Positions 1 to 8,533 of a stretch of DNA of 64,000 nucleotides are shown here, one piece after another. Position 1 is the first letter of the stretch; each line of letters begins with the position of its first letter. This DNA comes from Maridesulfovibrio sp. Its GTDB lineage: Bacteria > Desulfobacterota > Desulfovibrionia > Desulfovibrionales > Desulfovibrionaceae. Below the pieces are notes generated by a model that was given only the letters and a program-made list of their open reading frames with translations, was not told the DNA's origin and ran no database searches. The position numbers and the translations under genes are program-made. The stretch is from assembly GCF_963666665.1 (NCBI RefSeq), contig NZ_OY762999.1, positions 2,795,501 through 2,859,500 of the forward strand, given 5' to 3'.

Positions 1-240
1 TCCCCAGTACCAATCTTCATCATCTTTCCCCTGACTCCTAAATCGATCATAAATCAGCCCCCAAAAACATATAATTGCGACGAAAAAGACTCCCGCGACT
101 TCTTGCTGTGGAAACATTATCGTAAATCGATTATCTCCCGGGTACGGACTAATCAGATACAGAAGAAAATGGCATATTGATGAAAAGAATGAAGTCAGCA
201 ACATTCTGTGATTTATGATCCATCTAAACGACCTCTCCAC
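1..240 (-). CDS. Partial hypothetical membrane protein (runs off left edge)
   Basis: An 80-codon open frame runs from a GTG at 240-238 to the window edge without a stop, so the 3' end is missing. A strong GGAGGT ribosome site lies 9 bases upstream of the GTG, which decides this start over the ATG at codon 13. The translation has two hydrophobic stretches, about residues 13-31 and 49-64, and then a charged segment (DRFRSQGKDDEDWYWG), as in a small inner-membrane protein. I do not recognise the family. It is transcribed in the same direction as the EamA transporter but lies downstream of it. Confidence 0.55.
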   Translation of the reverse strand, partial: MERSFRWIINHRMLLTSFFSSICHFLLYLISPYPGDNRFTIMFPQQEVAGVFFVAIICFWGLIYDRFRSQGKDDEDWYWG

Positions 241-298
241 CTGACTATTACCTCCTAAACAAAGCAACGTAGCTTTCCTTTCACCTGCGCTGGACAGA

Positions 299-1222
299 TT
301 ATCTTTTCTTCAAAACAATAACCCCAATCACAATCAGGAAACATCCTCCCCATTGCTCCAGCGTCATGTATTCGCCGAGCACCGGGATGGCTACCAGCGC
401 GGTCATCATGGGTTCTACGGTCAGCAGGATGTTAACCACTGACGGCGAAAGATGATTCAGGCTGGCAGTGATCAAGGTCCAACCGGTCATTGACGGACCG
501 ATAGCCAAGGTCAGGATGCAGGCCCAGCCCTTCCAGTCTACCCCGGGCATTAGGATAGATGCAGGATTCGGGGCAGTACCGGGAATTAATCCTTGAGCGA
601 AGACATTCAGAATCAGCATATAAACGGCGGCAATGCCGAAAACATGCATCATAATGCTGAATGAACTAAGGCCCCGCTTTGTGCATTCCCGACCCAGCAA
701 CGCATAGGCGGAAAAAAAGACTGCGGAAAGCAAACCCAGAAACATGCCGATGGGAGTCAATGAAAAATCGGACACTCCATGAATTCCACAGACCAGAGCA
801 CAACCTATCAGGCAGAATAAAATTGAAGGCAAAATACGCAGGTTCGGTCTTTCGCCCCCTAAAGCCCATTGCGCCAGCACGGTAAACGGAACAGAGAGAT
901 AAACCAGCACAGTAGAGACTCCGGCTCCATTGAAATATACCGATCCTCCCCAGATACCGTTCATCCCGGTCAAAACCGCACCATATACGGCCAGCAATCC
1001 CAGATTTTCGCGCTCGAATTTGAGCTTGTGCGGCTTGAAAATACGCAACCCGGCCATGAGCATAAAGCACACAAACAGATTACGCCAGAAAGTGACCACA
1101 AAAATGGGCTGGCCGTAATCAACGACCATTATCTTTATGAAAATACCCACAAGGGAAATAAGCGCCGCCCCGGAAAGAACCTGAGCGATACCAAGGCTTG
1201 TGGATGATTTAAGTTTAATCAT
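299..1222 (-). CDS. EamA/DMT-family transporter
   Basis: A 307-residue polytopic inner-membrane protein made of two EamA repeats (about residues 8-140 and 150-300), with roughly ten hydrophobic segments and a short basic C-terminus (LKKR). Members of the drug/metabolite transporter superfamily move amino acids, nucleotide sugars or other small metabolites. The substrate cannot be read from sequence. The start at 1222 is chosen because AAGGAT lies just upstream and the protein then begins with a basic residue-rich N-terminus (MIKLKSSTSLG) as in the family. A longer frame to 1285 exists but adds an atypical leader. Confidence 0.85.
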   Translation of the reverse strand: MIKLKSSTSLGIAQVLSGAALISLVGIFIKIMVVDYGQPIFVVTFWRNLFVCFMLMAGLRIFKPHKLKFERENLGLLAVYGAVLTGMNGIWGGSVYFNGAGVSTVLVYLSVPFTVLAQWALGGERPNLRILPSILFCLIGCALVCGIHGVSDFSLTPIGMFLGLLSAVFFSAYALLGRECTKRGLSSFSIMMHVFGIAAVYMLILNVFAQGLIPGTAPNPASILMPGVDWKGWACILTLAIGPSMTGWTLITASLNHLSPSVVNILLTVEPMMTALVAIPVLGEYMTLEQWGGCFLIVIGVIVLKKR

Positions 1223-1377
1223 TTTTCTATCCTTCAATATATACAATAACCACGAGGAATACGGTGAGGCACAATATTTCAACATAGAAAAGATGCAAAG
1301 AGAAATTTGACGTAATCAATGGCTGGCGGATAGATACAATTATTGAAAACAATACAAATACAGCGAGGATCAAATAT

Positions 1378-2505
1378 ATGCCCAAGGTGTTGCCGCGACT
1401 CATTACCGCCCTGCTGCTTTTCCTGCTTGGCGGATTCATCCTGTTCATGCTCAACCAGATTGCGGGGCTGGCCCAACTCTGCGCAGTCTACTTTCCGGCA
1501 TCACGTGATTACGTGCTATTCGGATTGAGCGGTCTGTTTCTAGCCATCTGCCTTAGTCCGCTGGTCATCTACATGTTCCGCCCCGGACCGCTGGTCATGC
1601 CCGACAATCCTACTCCATCAGAACAGCGTGAATTCATCCGCAAGCTGCGTAAGAGATTAAAGTCCAATAAATATATCCGCGAAGCGGCACTACCCCTTTC
1701 CACTACCGAAGAGCTCGACATTACCCTTGAGCATCTGGACCGTATATCTACCCAGAAGATGAAAACCGTGGCCTCAAGGATTTTCCTTTCCACGGCCATT
1801 TCCCAGAACGGTCAGCTCGATTCACTCATTGTACTCGGCACTCTGACCAAGCTGGTCTGGGATGTATCCAAGATTTACAACCAACGCCCCTCAATGCGGG
1901 ATATGATTGCGGTTTACGCCAATGTTGCGGGCACGGCATTTTTTGCCAGCGCAGTGGAAGAACTTGATATTCAAGCCCAGATCGAAGCGATCATGTCCCC
2001 GGTACTGGCAGGTTCGGCACTGGGCATGATTCCCGGTGCCAGCGGGCTGACCTCAATCGTCACCGCCTCTATTCTGGACGGCTCAACTAACGCTTTTCTT
2101 GCCCTGCGCGTGGGCATCATCACCCGTGGTCATTTCAACTTCCATGCAGAGAAAAATTCTCCGGGCTACCGCAGAGCCGTCCTGCGCGAAGCAGCGGGCA
2201 TGCTTCTTTCCATCGCCATGGGCTCCACCAAAACCATCACCACCGCCTATCTTAAAACCATTACCGGAGCAGCTGGAGAAAAGGCTGCCAGCGCCGCAAA
2301 AAAGGTTGTGGATTCTACAGACAAAGCATTTCAGGCCACCAGCAAGGCGGCCAAATATTCGGCGCAACAGGTGGGCAAAGTGGCCCGCTTTGCTACATTC
2401 AAGAGCAACAAGCAGAAAGAACCTGAGCCTGAACCGGAAACGGTGAAAGAAAAGGCTGGCAAGAAATTTGGAAAATTCAAAAATATGTTTCGCCGAAACA
2501 AATAA
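1378..2505 (+). CDS. DUF697 (YcjF-like) membrane protein
   Basis: A 375-residue protein with two N-terminal transmembrane helices (about 9-30 and 46-66). A cytoplasmic region follows, then a DUF697/YcjF-type domain at about 150-270, recognisable by its TKLVWDVSKIYNQRPS segment and glycine/alanine-rich hydrophobic helices. The C-terminal 80 residues are Ala/Lys-rich, then a Pro-Glu repeat and a basic tail. DUF697 proteins are inner-membrane proteins of unclear function, often linked to stress or GTPase partners. The start has a GAGGA site 5-6 bases upstream. The gene ends directly at a bidirectional terminator. Confidence 0.75.
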   Translation: MPKVLPRLITALLLFLLGGFILFMLNQIAGLAQLCAVYFPASRDYVLFGLSGLFLAICLSPLVIYMFRPGPLVMPDNPTPSEQREFIRKLRKRLKSNKYIREAALPLSTTEELDITLEHLDRISTQKMKTVASRIFLSTAISQNGQLDSLIVLGTLTKLVWDVSKIYNQRPSMRDMIAVYANVAGTAFFASAVEELDIQAQIEAIMSPVLAGSALGMIPGASGLTSIVTASILDGSTNAFLALRVGIITRGHFNFHAEKNSPGYRRAVLREAAGMLLSIAMGSTKTITTAYLKTITGAAGEKAASAAKKVVDSTDKAFQATSKAAKYSAQQVGKVARFATFKSNKQKEPEPEPETVKEKAGKKFGKFKNMFRRNK

Positions 2506-2541
2506 AAAAAGGGGGGACCTGATTTTCGGTCCACCCTTTTT
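2506..2541. terminator. Bidirectional rho-independent terminator
   Basis: An inverted repeat pairs AAAAAGGGGGGACC (2506-2519) with GGTCCACCCTTTTT (2528-2541). There is one internal mismatch and an 8-base loop. The A-run on one side and T-run on the other let it serve the two convergent genes on either side. Confidence 0.85.
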
Positions 2542-2564
2542 CTATTATGAACGCTATTAAAATA

Positions 2565-2993
2565 TTACACGCTATCCGCCACCGGCATGGGAAAGACAAT
2601 ATCGTACACCCAGTTATACACAAAGGCGTAAACGAGGAAGAAAAGCGCAAACCCGATATCAGCGATCAGGGCATTCCAGATGCTCAGGTCCAGCCACCAT
2701 GCAACAAAAGGCAAGGTGATGGTCAGCAATGAAAGCTCAAAAAGGACGGCATGCAATACACGCATCCATGTGGGGCGTACATTGACCGGACGTTTCAAGG
2801 CCACCAGCACTTTGTCAAAAATCAGGTTATAGAGATAGTTACAAACCATGGCGGTCATGGAAATGGCAAGACTCATGATACCGATCCGACTCAGGTCCTT
2901 ATCAAGTATCCACGAAGCCAACGGGGTACAGGTGCAAAGTCCGATAATTTCGAATAACAGGGTGTGCCTGATTCTGTCAGAAGTAGTTCTCAT
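2565..2993 (-). CDS. PACE-family (AceI-like) efflux transporter
   Basis: A 142-residue protein with four transmembrane helices, matching the proteobacterial antimicrobial compound efflux family, which is built from two tandem bacterial transmembrane pair domains. The N-terminus MRTTSDRIRHTLLFEIIGL and the second-repeat RPTWMRVLHAVLFE carry the family's conserved R..H..lFE pattern, including the Glu of helix 1. Relatives export chlorhexidine, acriflavine or short-chain diamines. The ATG at 2993 gives the usual family length. An in-frame TTG at 3029 has no better ribosome site. It faces the DUF697 gene and shares its terminator. Confidence 0.85.
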   Translation of the reverse strand: MRTTSDRIRHTLLFEIIGLCTCTPLASWILDKDLSRIGIMSLAISMTAMVCNYLYNLIFDKVLVALKRPVNVRPTWMRVLHAVLFELSLLTITLPFVAWWLDLSIWNALIADIGFALFFLVYAFVYNWVYDIVFPMPVADSV

Positions 2994-3260
2994 GGAGCTG
3001 AGGGTACAGCTGAGCTGCAGCTGATTCAAGAGGATTATCTAAAAACATTACCTTAAAATTCAGAATGATACTAAATTATAACAATAGTTACTTGCCTGAA
3101 CCATAAGTAAAAGTAATGTGTTGTGCAGACTGATTTCCAGATATGTTCAAGCTTTGCATTGTTTTTGGCACCTAAATTGAATAAACTGTTCACAGGTGTC
3201 AGAAAACACACATTTTTTCCTCTTGAACTTAAACCGGATCAAAACGGACAGCGCGAAATC

Positions 3261-4436
3261 ATGCAACAAGACGAACTGCAAAAACTGCGGGAATTATCAG
3301 CATCGGTCCCCAAACAGAAAAATCTGGCCCTGTTCTTCGGGCGCGCAGGCGGATACTTCATTGATAACGTCAAATATTTCTTTATCCATTGCGTGCAGCA
3401 CAGGCCCGAACTGCAATGTTTTTTCCTGTCCTTTGATAAAAAAGAAGCGGACCTGCTGAAACAGCAGGGGCTGCCTGCGTTGTGGATAAATGACACTGAG
3501 ACCCTTGCCCTGATGACAAAGGCTTCGTTGGTAGTCAGTGACGATTTCAGCTGGAAAACACAGGAACAGCTCTGGGCCATACTCTGCGAAGCTACATCCA
3601 TCCAACTCTGGCACGGCATCCCGCTTAAGGCTATCGGCTTCCCGGAGATCCACTCATCGGTGAACATGAACCCGGAAAAAGCCGAGCATCTTTCCTTTGC
3701 CTATTCCGGCTACGATGCAGTGCTCTCCACTTCACCTTACTTCACCGAGACTGCTTTCGGACGCGCTTTCAAGGCCGGAGATTTTCTGGAATTCGGATAC
3801 CCACGCAACGATGTGCTCCTGCGCCGTCCCGGCAAATATGATATGATCAATGCCGACCGCGATCTATATGCTGAGATGGTTAAATTCCGCAAACAAGGCG
3901 GCAAGGTGGTTTTCTTCATGCCCACCTTCCGAGATCTCGGCGGCGGGCCGTTTGAAGATGGGGCTATCGACCTCGGTAAGCTTTCGCAGTTCTGCCAGCA
4001 GAACAACATCCTTTTTGTCTGCAAATTTCATCCGTACCTGAGCATCGGACAGGTTCAGATGCCGCCGAATATTGTGCTCATGAATCCCAAGAGCGATGCT
4101 TATCCGCTGCTCTCCCTTTGTGATGCACTGCTGACCGACTACTCTTCAATTTATTTCGACTTCCTGCTTCTGGACCGCCCCATGATCTTCTACCCATACG
4201 ATTTTGAAGATTATGTAACCAAGAACCGGGAACTCCTTTACGATTATGACGAGATGACCCCGGGCAGAAAAGTCAAAAACAAAGATGATCTCTATACCGC
4301 TTTTGAAGAGATCGTGATAAATAATACAGATGACTATGCAGAAAAGCGAAAAAAACTGAGAGAACTTTCCTTTACCCACTGCGATGGAAAGGCCGCGCAG
4401 AGGCTGGGTGAACACATAATCGCCAACTATCTTTAA
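3261..4436 (+). CDS. CDP-glycerol glycerophosphotransferase-family protein
   Basis: A TagF/TarF-like (Glyphos_transf) enzyme of 391 residues. Hallmarks are LWHG at 116-119, FMPTFRD at 219-225, KFHP at 255-258 and TDYSSIYFDF at 292-301, which form the donor site and catalytic histidines of the family. Such enzymes transfer glycerol phosphate, ribitol phosphate or similar units from CDP-alditols onto a glycan or lipid acceptor at the cytoplasmic membrane face. It opens a long plus-strand operon. The start is uncertain: a GTG at 3123 would add 46 residues, but the ATG at 3261 begins where family similarity begins. The ribosome site is weak. Confidence 0.8.
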   Translation: MQQDELQKLRELSASVPKQKNLALFFGRAGGYFIDNVKYFFIHCVQHRPELQCFFLSFDKKEADLLKQQGLPALWINDTETLALMTKASLVVSDDFSWKTQEQLWAILCEATSIQLWHGIPLKAIGFPEIHSSVNMNPEKAEHLSFAYSGYDAVLSTSPYFTETAFGRAFKAGDFLEFGYPRNDVLLRRPGKYDMINADRDLYAEMVKFRKQGGKVVFFMPTFRDLGGGPFEDGAIDLGKLSQFCQQNNILFVCKFHPYLSIGQVQMPPNIVLMNPKSDAYPLLSLCDALLTDYSSIYFDFLLLDRPMIFYPYDFEDYVTKNRELLYDYDEMTPGRKVKNKDDLYTAFEEIVINNTDDYAEKRKKLRELSFTHCDGKAAQRLGEHIIANYL

Positions 4437-4455
4437 CCCGCAAAGGGGGCAGATC

Positions 4456-5142
4456 ATGAAAGCAGTTATTCTTGCAGCAGGAATCGGTAGCAGGCTGAGC
4501 AGACCTTTCCCAAAATCACTTTCTGTGCTTCCTTACGGGGAGACAATTCTCGGCCGCCAGATCCGGCTCATGCGTGAACTGGGGGTAGAAGAAATTATCG
4601 TAGTTGTTGGATTCAAAATGACCCTGATCATGGAACAGTTTCCGGAAGTCTTTTACAAGTATAATCCCGACTATTACATCACCAACACCTCCAAAAGCCT
4701 GCTCAAGGCTGTGGAAAACCTTGATGACGACATCCTCTGGACCAACGGCGACGTTGTTTTCGACAAGCCGGTCTTGAAAAAATTCCTCGATGAAGCAAAA
4801 AATGAAAGCCGCATCGCTGTTGACCGCAAATCCTGCGGCGAAGAAGAAATCAAGTATTTACTCAACGACAAGGGATACATTACCGAAATCTCCAAGCAGG
4901 TGGTCAATGCAGAAGGTGAAGCTGTAGGTATCAACATTGTTAAGCAAAAGGATCTAGCCCTTTATAAAGAAGCCCTGCGACGCTGTGAGGATCAGGATTA
5001 CTTTGAAAAGGGTCTGGAATTTATCATCAAGGACGGAGTCAACCTCAAGCCCGTGGATGTGTCCGATCACGCATGCGTTGAAGTGGACTTTGAGGAAGAC
5101 TGGAAGTTTGCGGAAAAGACTTTCCTCAGAGCCGACCAGTAA
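4456..5142 (+). CDS. LicC-like nucleotidyltransferase
   Basis: A 228-residue NTP-transferase fold protein. The signature AAGIGSRLSRPFPKSL near the N-terminus (residues 7-22) binds the nucleotide, and TNGDVVF near residue 95 supplies the metal-binding Asp. Length and style fit the LicC/phosphocholine cytidylyltransferase and sugar-1-phosphate nucleotidyltransferase group. The ribosome site GGGGG lies 7 bases upstream, and the gene starts 19 bases after the glycerophosphotransferase. This suggests it makes an activated phospho-alditol or phosphocholine-like donor for that enzyme (inference). The true substrate is not visible. Confidence 0.75.
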   Translation: MKAVILAAGIGSRLSRPFPKSLSVLPYGETILGRQIRLMRELGVEEIIVVVGFKMTLIMEQFPEVFYKYNPDYYITNTSKSLLKAVENLDDDILWTNGDVVFDKPVLKKFLDEAKNESRIAVDRKSCGEEEIKYLLNDKGYITEISKQVVNAEGEAVGINIVKQKDLALYKEALRRCEDQDYFEKGLEFIIKDGVNLKPVDVSDHACVEVDFEEDWKFAEKTFLRADQ

Positions 5143-5156
5143 AAATTGGAAGACAT

Positions 5157-5843
5157 ATGCAGGTAGCAATTATCCCGGCCAGAGGCGGAAGCAAACGCAT
5201 TCCCAAAAAATCCATCCGCCCTTTTCTGGGAAAACCACTTATTGCCTATACCATTGAAGCCGCCCGCAAGAGCGGCTTCTTTGATCATATTCTAGTCAGT
5301 ACGGACAGCGAGGAATTCGCTGAAGTAGCCCGCGAATACGGGGCCGAAGTACCCTTCATGCGTCCTGCAGAACTGGCCGACGATTTCACACCCACCCAAC
5401 CGGTTATTGATCATGCTGTAGACTGGGTCAAAAAGAACTGGGGTGAACCGCAACGCTACTGCCAGTTCTTCGCCAATCCTTTTGTTACCGCTAAGAACAT
5501 TCGCGGCGGCTACAAGATGCTGCGCGAACACCGGGCCAATTGTGTACTCGGAGTTTCGGAATTTCCTTATCCCATCCTGCGCTCTTTCAAGAAAAATGAT
5601 CAGGGAGGTGTAGAATACGCCTTTCCCGAATATGCACCCTGCCGCTCGCAGGATCTGCCTGTTTTCTTCCATGACGCGGCCCAGTTTTACTGGATCGAAC
5701 TGACGGATCTTCCAGCAGAACGTAAAGCAGGTCTCAGCATGCCCTACTTCCTGCCCCGTTATATGGTGGTGGATATCGACACCGAAGAAGACTGGCACAT
5801 TGCCGAACGGCTCTACCAAGCCTTCATGCATAATGAAAAATAG
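5157..5843 (+). CDS. pseF: Pseudaminic acid cytidylyltransferase (PseF)
   Basis: A 228-residue CMP-sugar synthetase of the NeuA/PseF family, which activates pseudaminic acid with CTP. Seen in sequence: the nucleotide-binding PARGGSKRIPKKSI at residues 7-20, the PseF-type CRSQDLPVFFHDAAQFYW near 160, and VVDIDTEEDW near 205. The normal bacterial PseF length is about 230. It overlaps pseG by 11 bases, so the two are translationally coupled. The earlier pathway genes (pseB, pseC, pseH) are not in the window. A related glycosyl acid such as legionaminate is an alternative substrate. Confidence 0.85.
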   Translation: MQVAIIPARGGSKRIPKKSIRPFLGKPLIAYTIEAARKSGFFDHILVSTDSEEFAEVAREYGAEVPFMRPAELADDFTPTQPVIDHAVDWVKKNWGEPQRYCQFFANPFVTAKNIRGGYKMLREHRANCVLGVSEFPYPILRSFKKNDQGGVEYAFPEYAPCRSQDLPVFFHDAAQFYWIELTDLPAERKAGLSMPYFLPRYMVVDIDTEEDWHIAERLYQAFMHNEK

Positions 5844-6834
5844 CGGCCCAATTCTTTTTCTCTGTGAAGCCGGACCGCAAACCGGATTCGGCCACGCAGG
5901 GCGATGTTTGGCAATTGCTTCAGCCCTGCGCGACAAGTTTGGACGCGATTCTATTTTCGGATTCCGGGGTGCTTCCGAAGCGGAAGACAGGATCAATGCT
6001 GCTGGATTCGAAACCATTCCTGTCAGCGACTTTGACCTCTGGGAATTCAGCAATGAAGGGGCGGTAGTCCTCGACCTGCGTATTCCCCTTGCTTATTCTT
6101 TCTTCCAGCGCTCAAAGACAGCCGAAAAATTGCTGGTATCCATAGATGATCCAACTCCCAACCGTTTGCACACCGATCTGGCCTTCTACCCGCCTGTTCC
6201 CCAATTTAATGAACTTGGATGGGACGGATTCTGCGGAACCATCCATCGCGGCTGGGAATTCATCCCGCTGCGCAAGGAGTTCCGGGTTCCCGAAAAGTCA
6301 CAGCCGATTCATTCTTCTCCCAAAATTTTAATAACCATGGGCGGCAGCGATCCCCACGCCCTGACCTTGAAAATATTGCAGGCCCTGAAATCAGTGAATG
6401 GAGAATGGCGGGCCGAAATTGTAATCGGCCCTATGTTCAATAATCTGGACAAAATCGACCAGATAACGGTAGAGCACGGAAAGAGAGTAAAATTGTTGCA
6501 TGATATAAAGGACATGTCCTTGCCCATGCTGCAGGCCGATGCGGCAATCGCATCTTTCGGCATGACCGCTTATGAGCTGGCGGCCTGCGGAGTCCCGCAG
6601 CTGCTACTCTGCCTGAGCGAAGACCATGCCCGCTCGGCATCGGCATTGCATGCCTCAGGAGCAGCGGTTTCACTGGGAAAATATGACCGCATATCTGACC
6701 GGAAACTGGCACTTGAACTGCAAAATTTCATTTCCGATCAGAATTCACTTGAGTCCATGGCTGCAAAAGCTGCCGGACTAGGGATCGGACAAGGGGCTGT
6801 GAATATCGCATCCCGGATTATGAACGCCATTTAA
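5833..6834 (+). CDS. pseG: UDP-6-deoxy-AltdiNAc hydrolase (PseG)
   Basis: A 333-residue MurG-like protein that removes UDP from UDP-2,4-diacetamido-2,4,6-trideoxy-altropyranose in the pseudaminate pathway. The glycine-rich TGFGHAGRCLA at residues 17-27 carries the conserved His21. A second-domain nucleotide-binding segment (FGMTAYELAACGVPQ, near residue 240) matches the MurG/PseG pattern. The ATG at 5833 lies inside the end of pseF. A longer frame from 5800 starts deeper inside pseF and adds nothing like the family. In standard pathways PseG acts before PseI and PseF. Confidence 0.83.
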   Translation: MKNSGPILFLCEAGPQTGFGHAGRCLAIASALRDKFGRDSIFGFRGASEAEDRINAAGFETIPVSDFDLWEFSNEGAVVLDLRIPLAYSFFQRSKTAEKLLVSIDDPTPNRLHTDLAFYPPVPQFNELGWDGFCGTIHRGWEFIPLRKEFRVPEKSQPIHSSPKILITMGGSDPHALTLKILQALKSVNGEWRAEIVIGPMFNNLDKIDQITVEHGKRVKLLHDIKDMSLPMLQADAAIASFGMTAYELAACGVPQLLLCLSEDHARSASALHASGAAVSLGKYDRISDRKLALELQNFISDQNSLESMAAKAAGLGIGQGAVNIASRIMNAI

Positions 6835-6853
6835 ATACGCTTGGAGCACAATT

Positions 6854-7768
6854 TTGAGTGACCGAAAATGCTGGATCGACCATAGCGGCATTGTGCTGCA
6901 TTCCGTTGACGGTTTCGATGTAATTCATTGCGAAAGCTGCGGTTTCAAGCACATCATTCCCATTCCCGATGAAGAAGAGTTGGAACGCATCTACAAGCAC
7001 GAGTACCACATCAAAGACAAACCGCTCATGCTCCAGCACCAGCTGGAAGATGCTGATTGGCACGAAGCAACCAACAAAGCCCGTCTGGAATCGATTGAAA
7101 AGCAGCTTAAACGTAAAGGCTCCATTCTGGATATCGGTTCCGGTAACGGCTTTTTCCTCAAGCAGGCAGTAGATATGGGCTGGCAGGTCAAAGGCGTAGA
7201 ACCATCAGACAAGGCCGTTGATTATTGCAATTCCATCGGACTTGATGTGATACACGGTGTTTTTGATCAAAAGTGTGCTGACTCCATCGGAAAGTTTGAC
7301 GTTGTGCACCTCTGGGAAGTCCTCGAACACCTGCCCGACCCTATTGGTATGCTTTCTCTCTGCCGCGAAGTGCTTAACCCCGGCGGGTTGATTGTTATCG
7401 GCGTTCCCAATGATTACAACAGACTGCAAAAGATCATGAGCGAGAACTTTGACGAAAAACCATGGTGGCTCGCTCCCCCGCATCATATAAATTTCTTTAA
7501 CCGCAGTTCTCTTGAGAAATTGGTGCGCCGAATCGGCTTTGAACCGCTGCACTACGAAATTTCATTTCCCATGGAGCTGTTCCTGCTCATGGGCAAAAAC
7601 TATTTGAACGAGCCGGAACTGGGCCGCGAATGCCACGCCATGCGCAAAGAGCTGGAGCTGAACCTGACCCGTAGCGGCAACCGCGATGTTCTCGACAAGC
7701 TCTATAACTGTTTTGCCGAGGCCGGATTCGGTCGCCACGCGGTACTCATGGCAGGCAAAAAGGATTAA
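6854..7768 (+). CDS. Class I SAM-dependent methyltransferase
   Basis: A 304-residue protein with an N-terminal Cys motif (HCESCGF, around residue 27), as in many sugar methyltransferases. The SAM-binding core follows: motif I ILDIGSGNGFF near residue 92, then VVHLWEVLEHLPDP and LNPGGLIVIGVPN. The start is a TTG at 6854, supported by GGAG 7 bases upstream and by the lack of any other start nearby. The acceptor is probably a sugar of the glycan built by this operon, but the sequence does not say which. Confidence 0.75.
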   Translation: MSDRKCWIDHSGIVLHSVDGFDVIHCESCGFKHIIPIPDEEELERIYKHEYHIKDKPLMLQHQLEDADWHEATNKARLESIEKQLKRKGSILDIGSGNGFFLKQAVDMGWQVKGVEPSDKAVDYCNSIGLDVIHGVFDQKCADSIGKFDVVHLWEVLEHLPDPIGMLSLCREVLNPGGLIVIGVPNDYNRLQKIMSENFDEKPWWLAPPHHINFFNRSSLEKLVRRIGFEPLHYEISFPMELFLLMGKNYLNEPELGRECHAMRKELELNLTRSGNRDVLDKLYNCFAEAGFGRHAVLMAGKKD

Positions 7769-7774
7769 AAATAC

Positions 7775-8524
7775 ATGCAAAGACTGAAAGATAAAATCGC
7801 GCTGGTAACAGGCGGAGGACGCGGAATAGGCAAGGCCATCAGCCACAAGCTTGCTGCCGAAGGCGCGCAGGTGATCCTGACTTGGGTCAATGACCGCGAA
7901 AGCGCCCAGCAGACCGCAACGGAAATTTCCGAAGAAGGCGGAACCGCGCGCATCATGCAGCTTGAAGTCAGCAATGCTGATTCCGTAGACGCCGTTGTTG
8001 CCGACATCACCGCCAATGAAGGCAGACTTGATATTCTGGTCAACAATGCAGGGATCAATGATCCGCAGGATTTCGACAAGATCACTCCTGAAGAATGGGA
8101 CCGCATCCTTTCAGTAAACTTGAAAGGCCCATTCCTGTGCACCCAGCGCTGCCTTGGCCTGCTCAAGAAAAGCAAAGGATCCAGCGTGATCAACATCGGT
8201 TCGGTCAGCGGTCAGTACGGCGGACCGCGCACAGCCCATTACGCAGCAAGCAAGGCCGGACTTATTTCCATGACTCAGGTAGCCGCTCGCTTTGGTGCCC
8301 AGTGGAATATCCGCTGTAATACCGTTGCCGCAGGTCTGGTGATCTCGGATATGGCTGATGCAGGCCTGCAGAATCCGGCAGTACAGAAAGCCGCAGAGAA
8401 TGTCCTGCTTAAACGTTTTGCTGCAGCCTCAGAAGTTGCGGACAGCGTTGCTTACCTTGCTTCCAATGAAAGTTCCTACATCACCGCCCAGACCATCAAC
8501 GTCAACGGCGGACTTTATTTTTAA
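7775..8524 (+). CDS. SDR-family oxidoreductase
   Basis: A 249-residue classical short-chain dehydrogenase. It shows the cofactor motif TGGGRGIGKA near residue 10, NNAGIND near 88, a catalytic Ser near 140 and YAASK near 153, and it ends INVNGGLYF like FabG relatives. It sits 6 bases after the methyltransferase and 9 bases before a split transketolase. An SDR next to a transketolase suggests oxidation or reduction of a sugar before or after two-carbon transfer (inference). A role in fatty-acid synthesis is unlikely in this context. Confidence 0.8.
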   Translation: MQRLKDKIALVTGGGRGIGKAISHKLAAEGAQVILTWVNDRESAQQTATEISEEGGTARIMQLEVSNADSVDAVVADITANEGRLDILVNNAGINDPQDFDKITPEEWDRILSVNLKGPFLCTQRCLGLLKKSKGSSVINIGSVSGQYGGPRTAHYAASKAGLISMTQVAARFGAQWNIRCNTVAAGLVISDMADAGLQNPAVQKAAENVLLKRFAAASEVADSVAYLASNESSYITAQTINVNGGLYF

Positions 8525-8533
8525 GGAGAAGAA

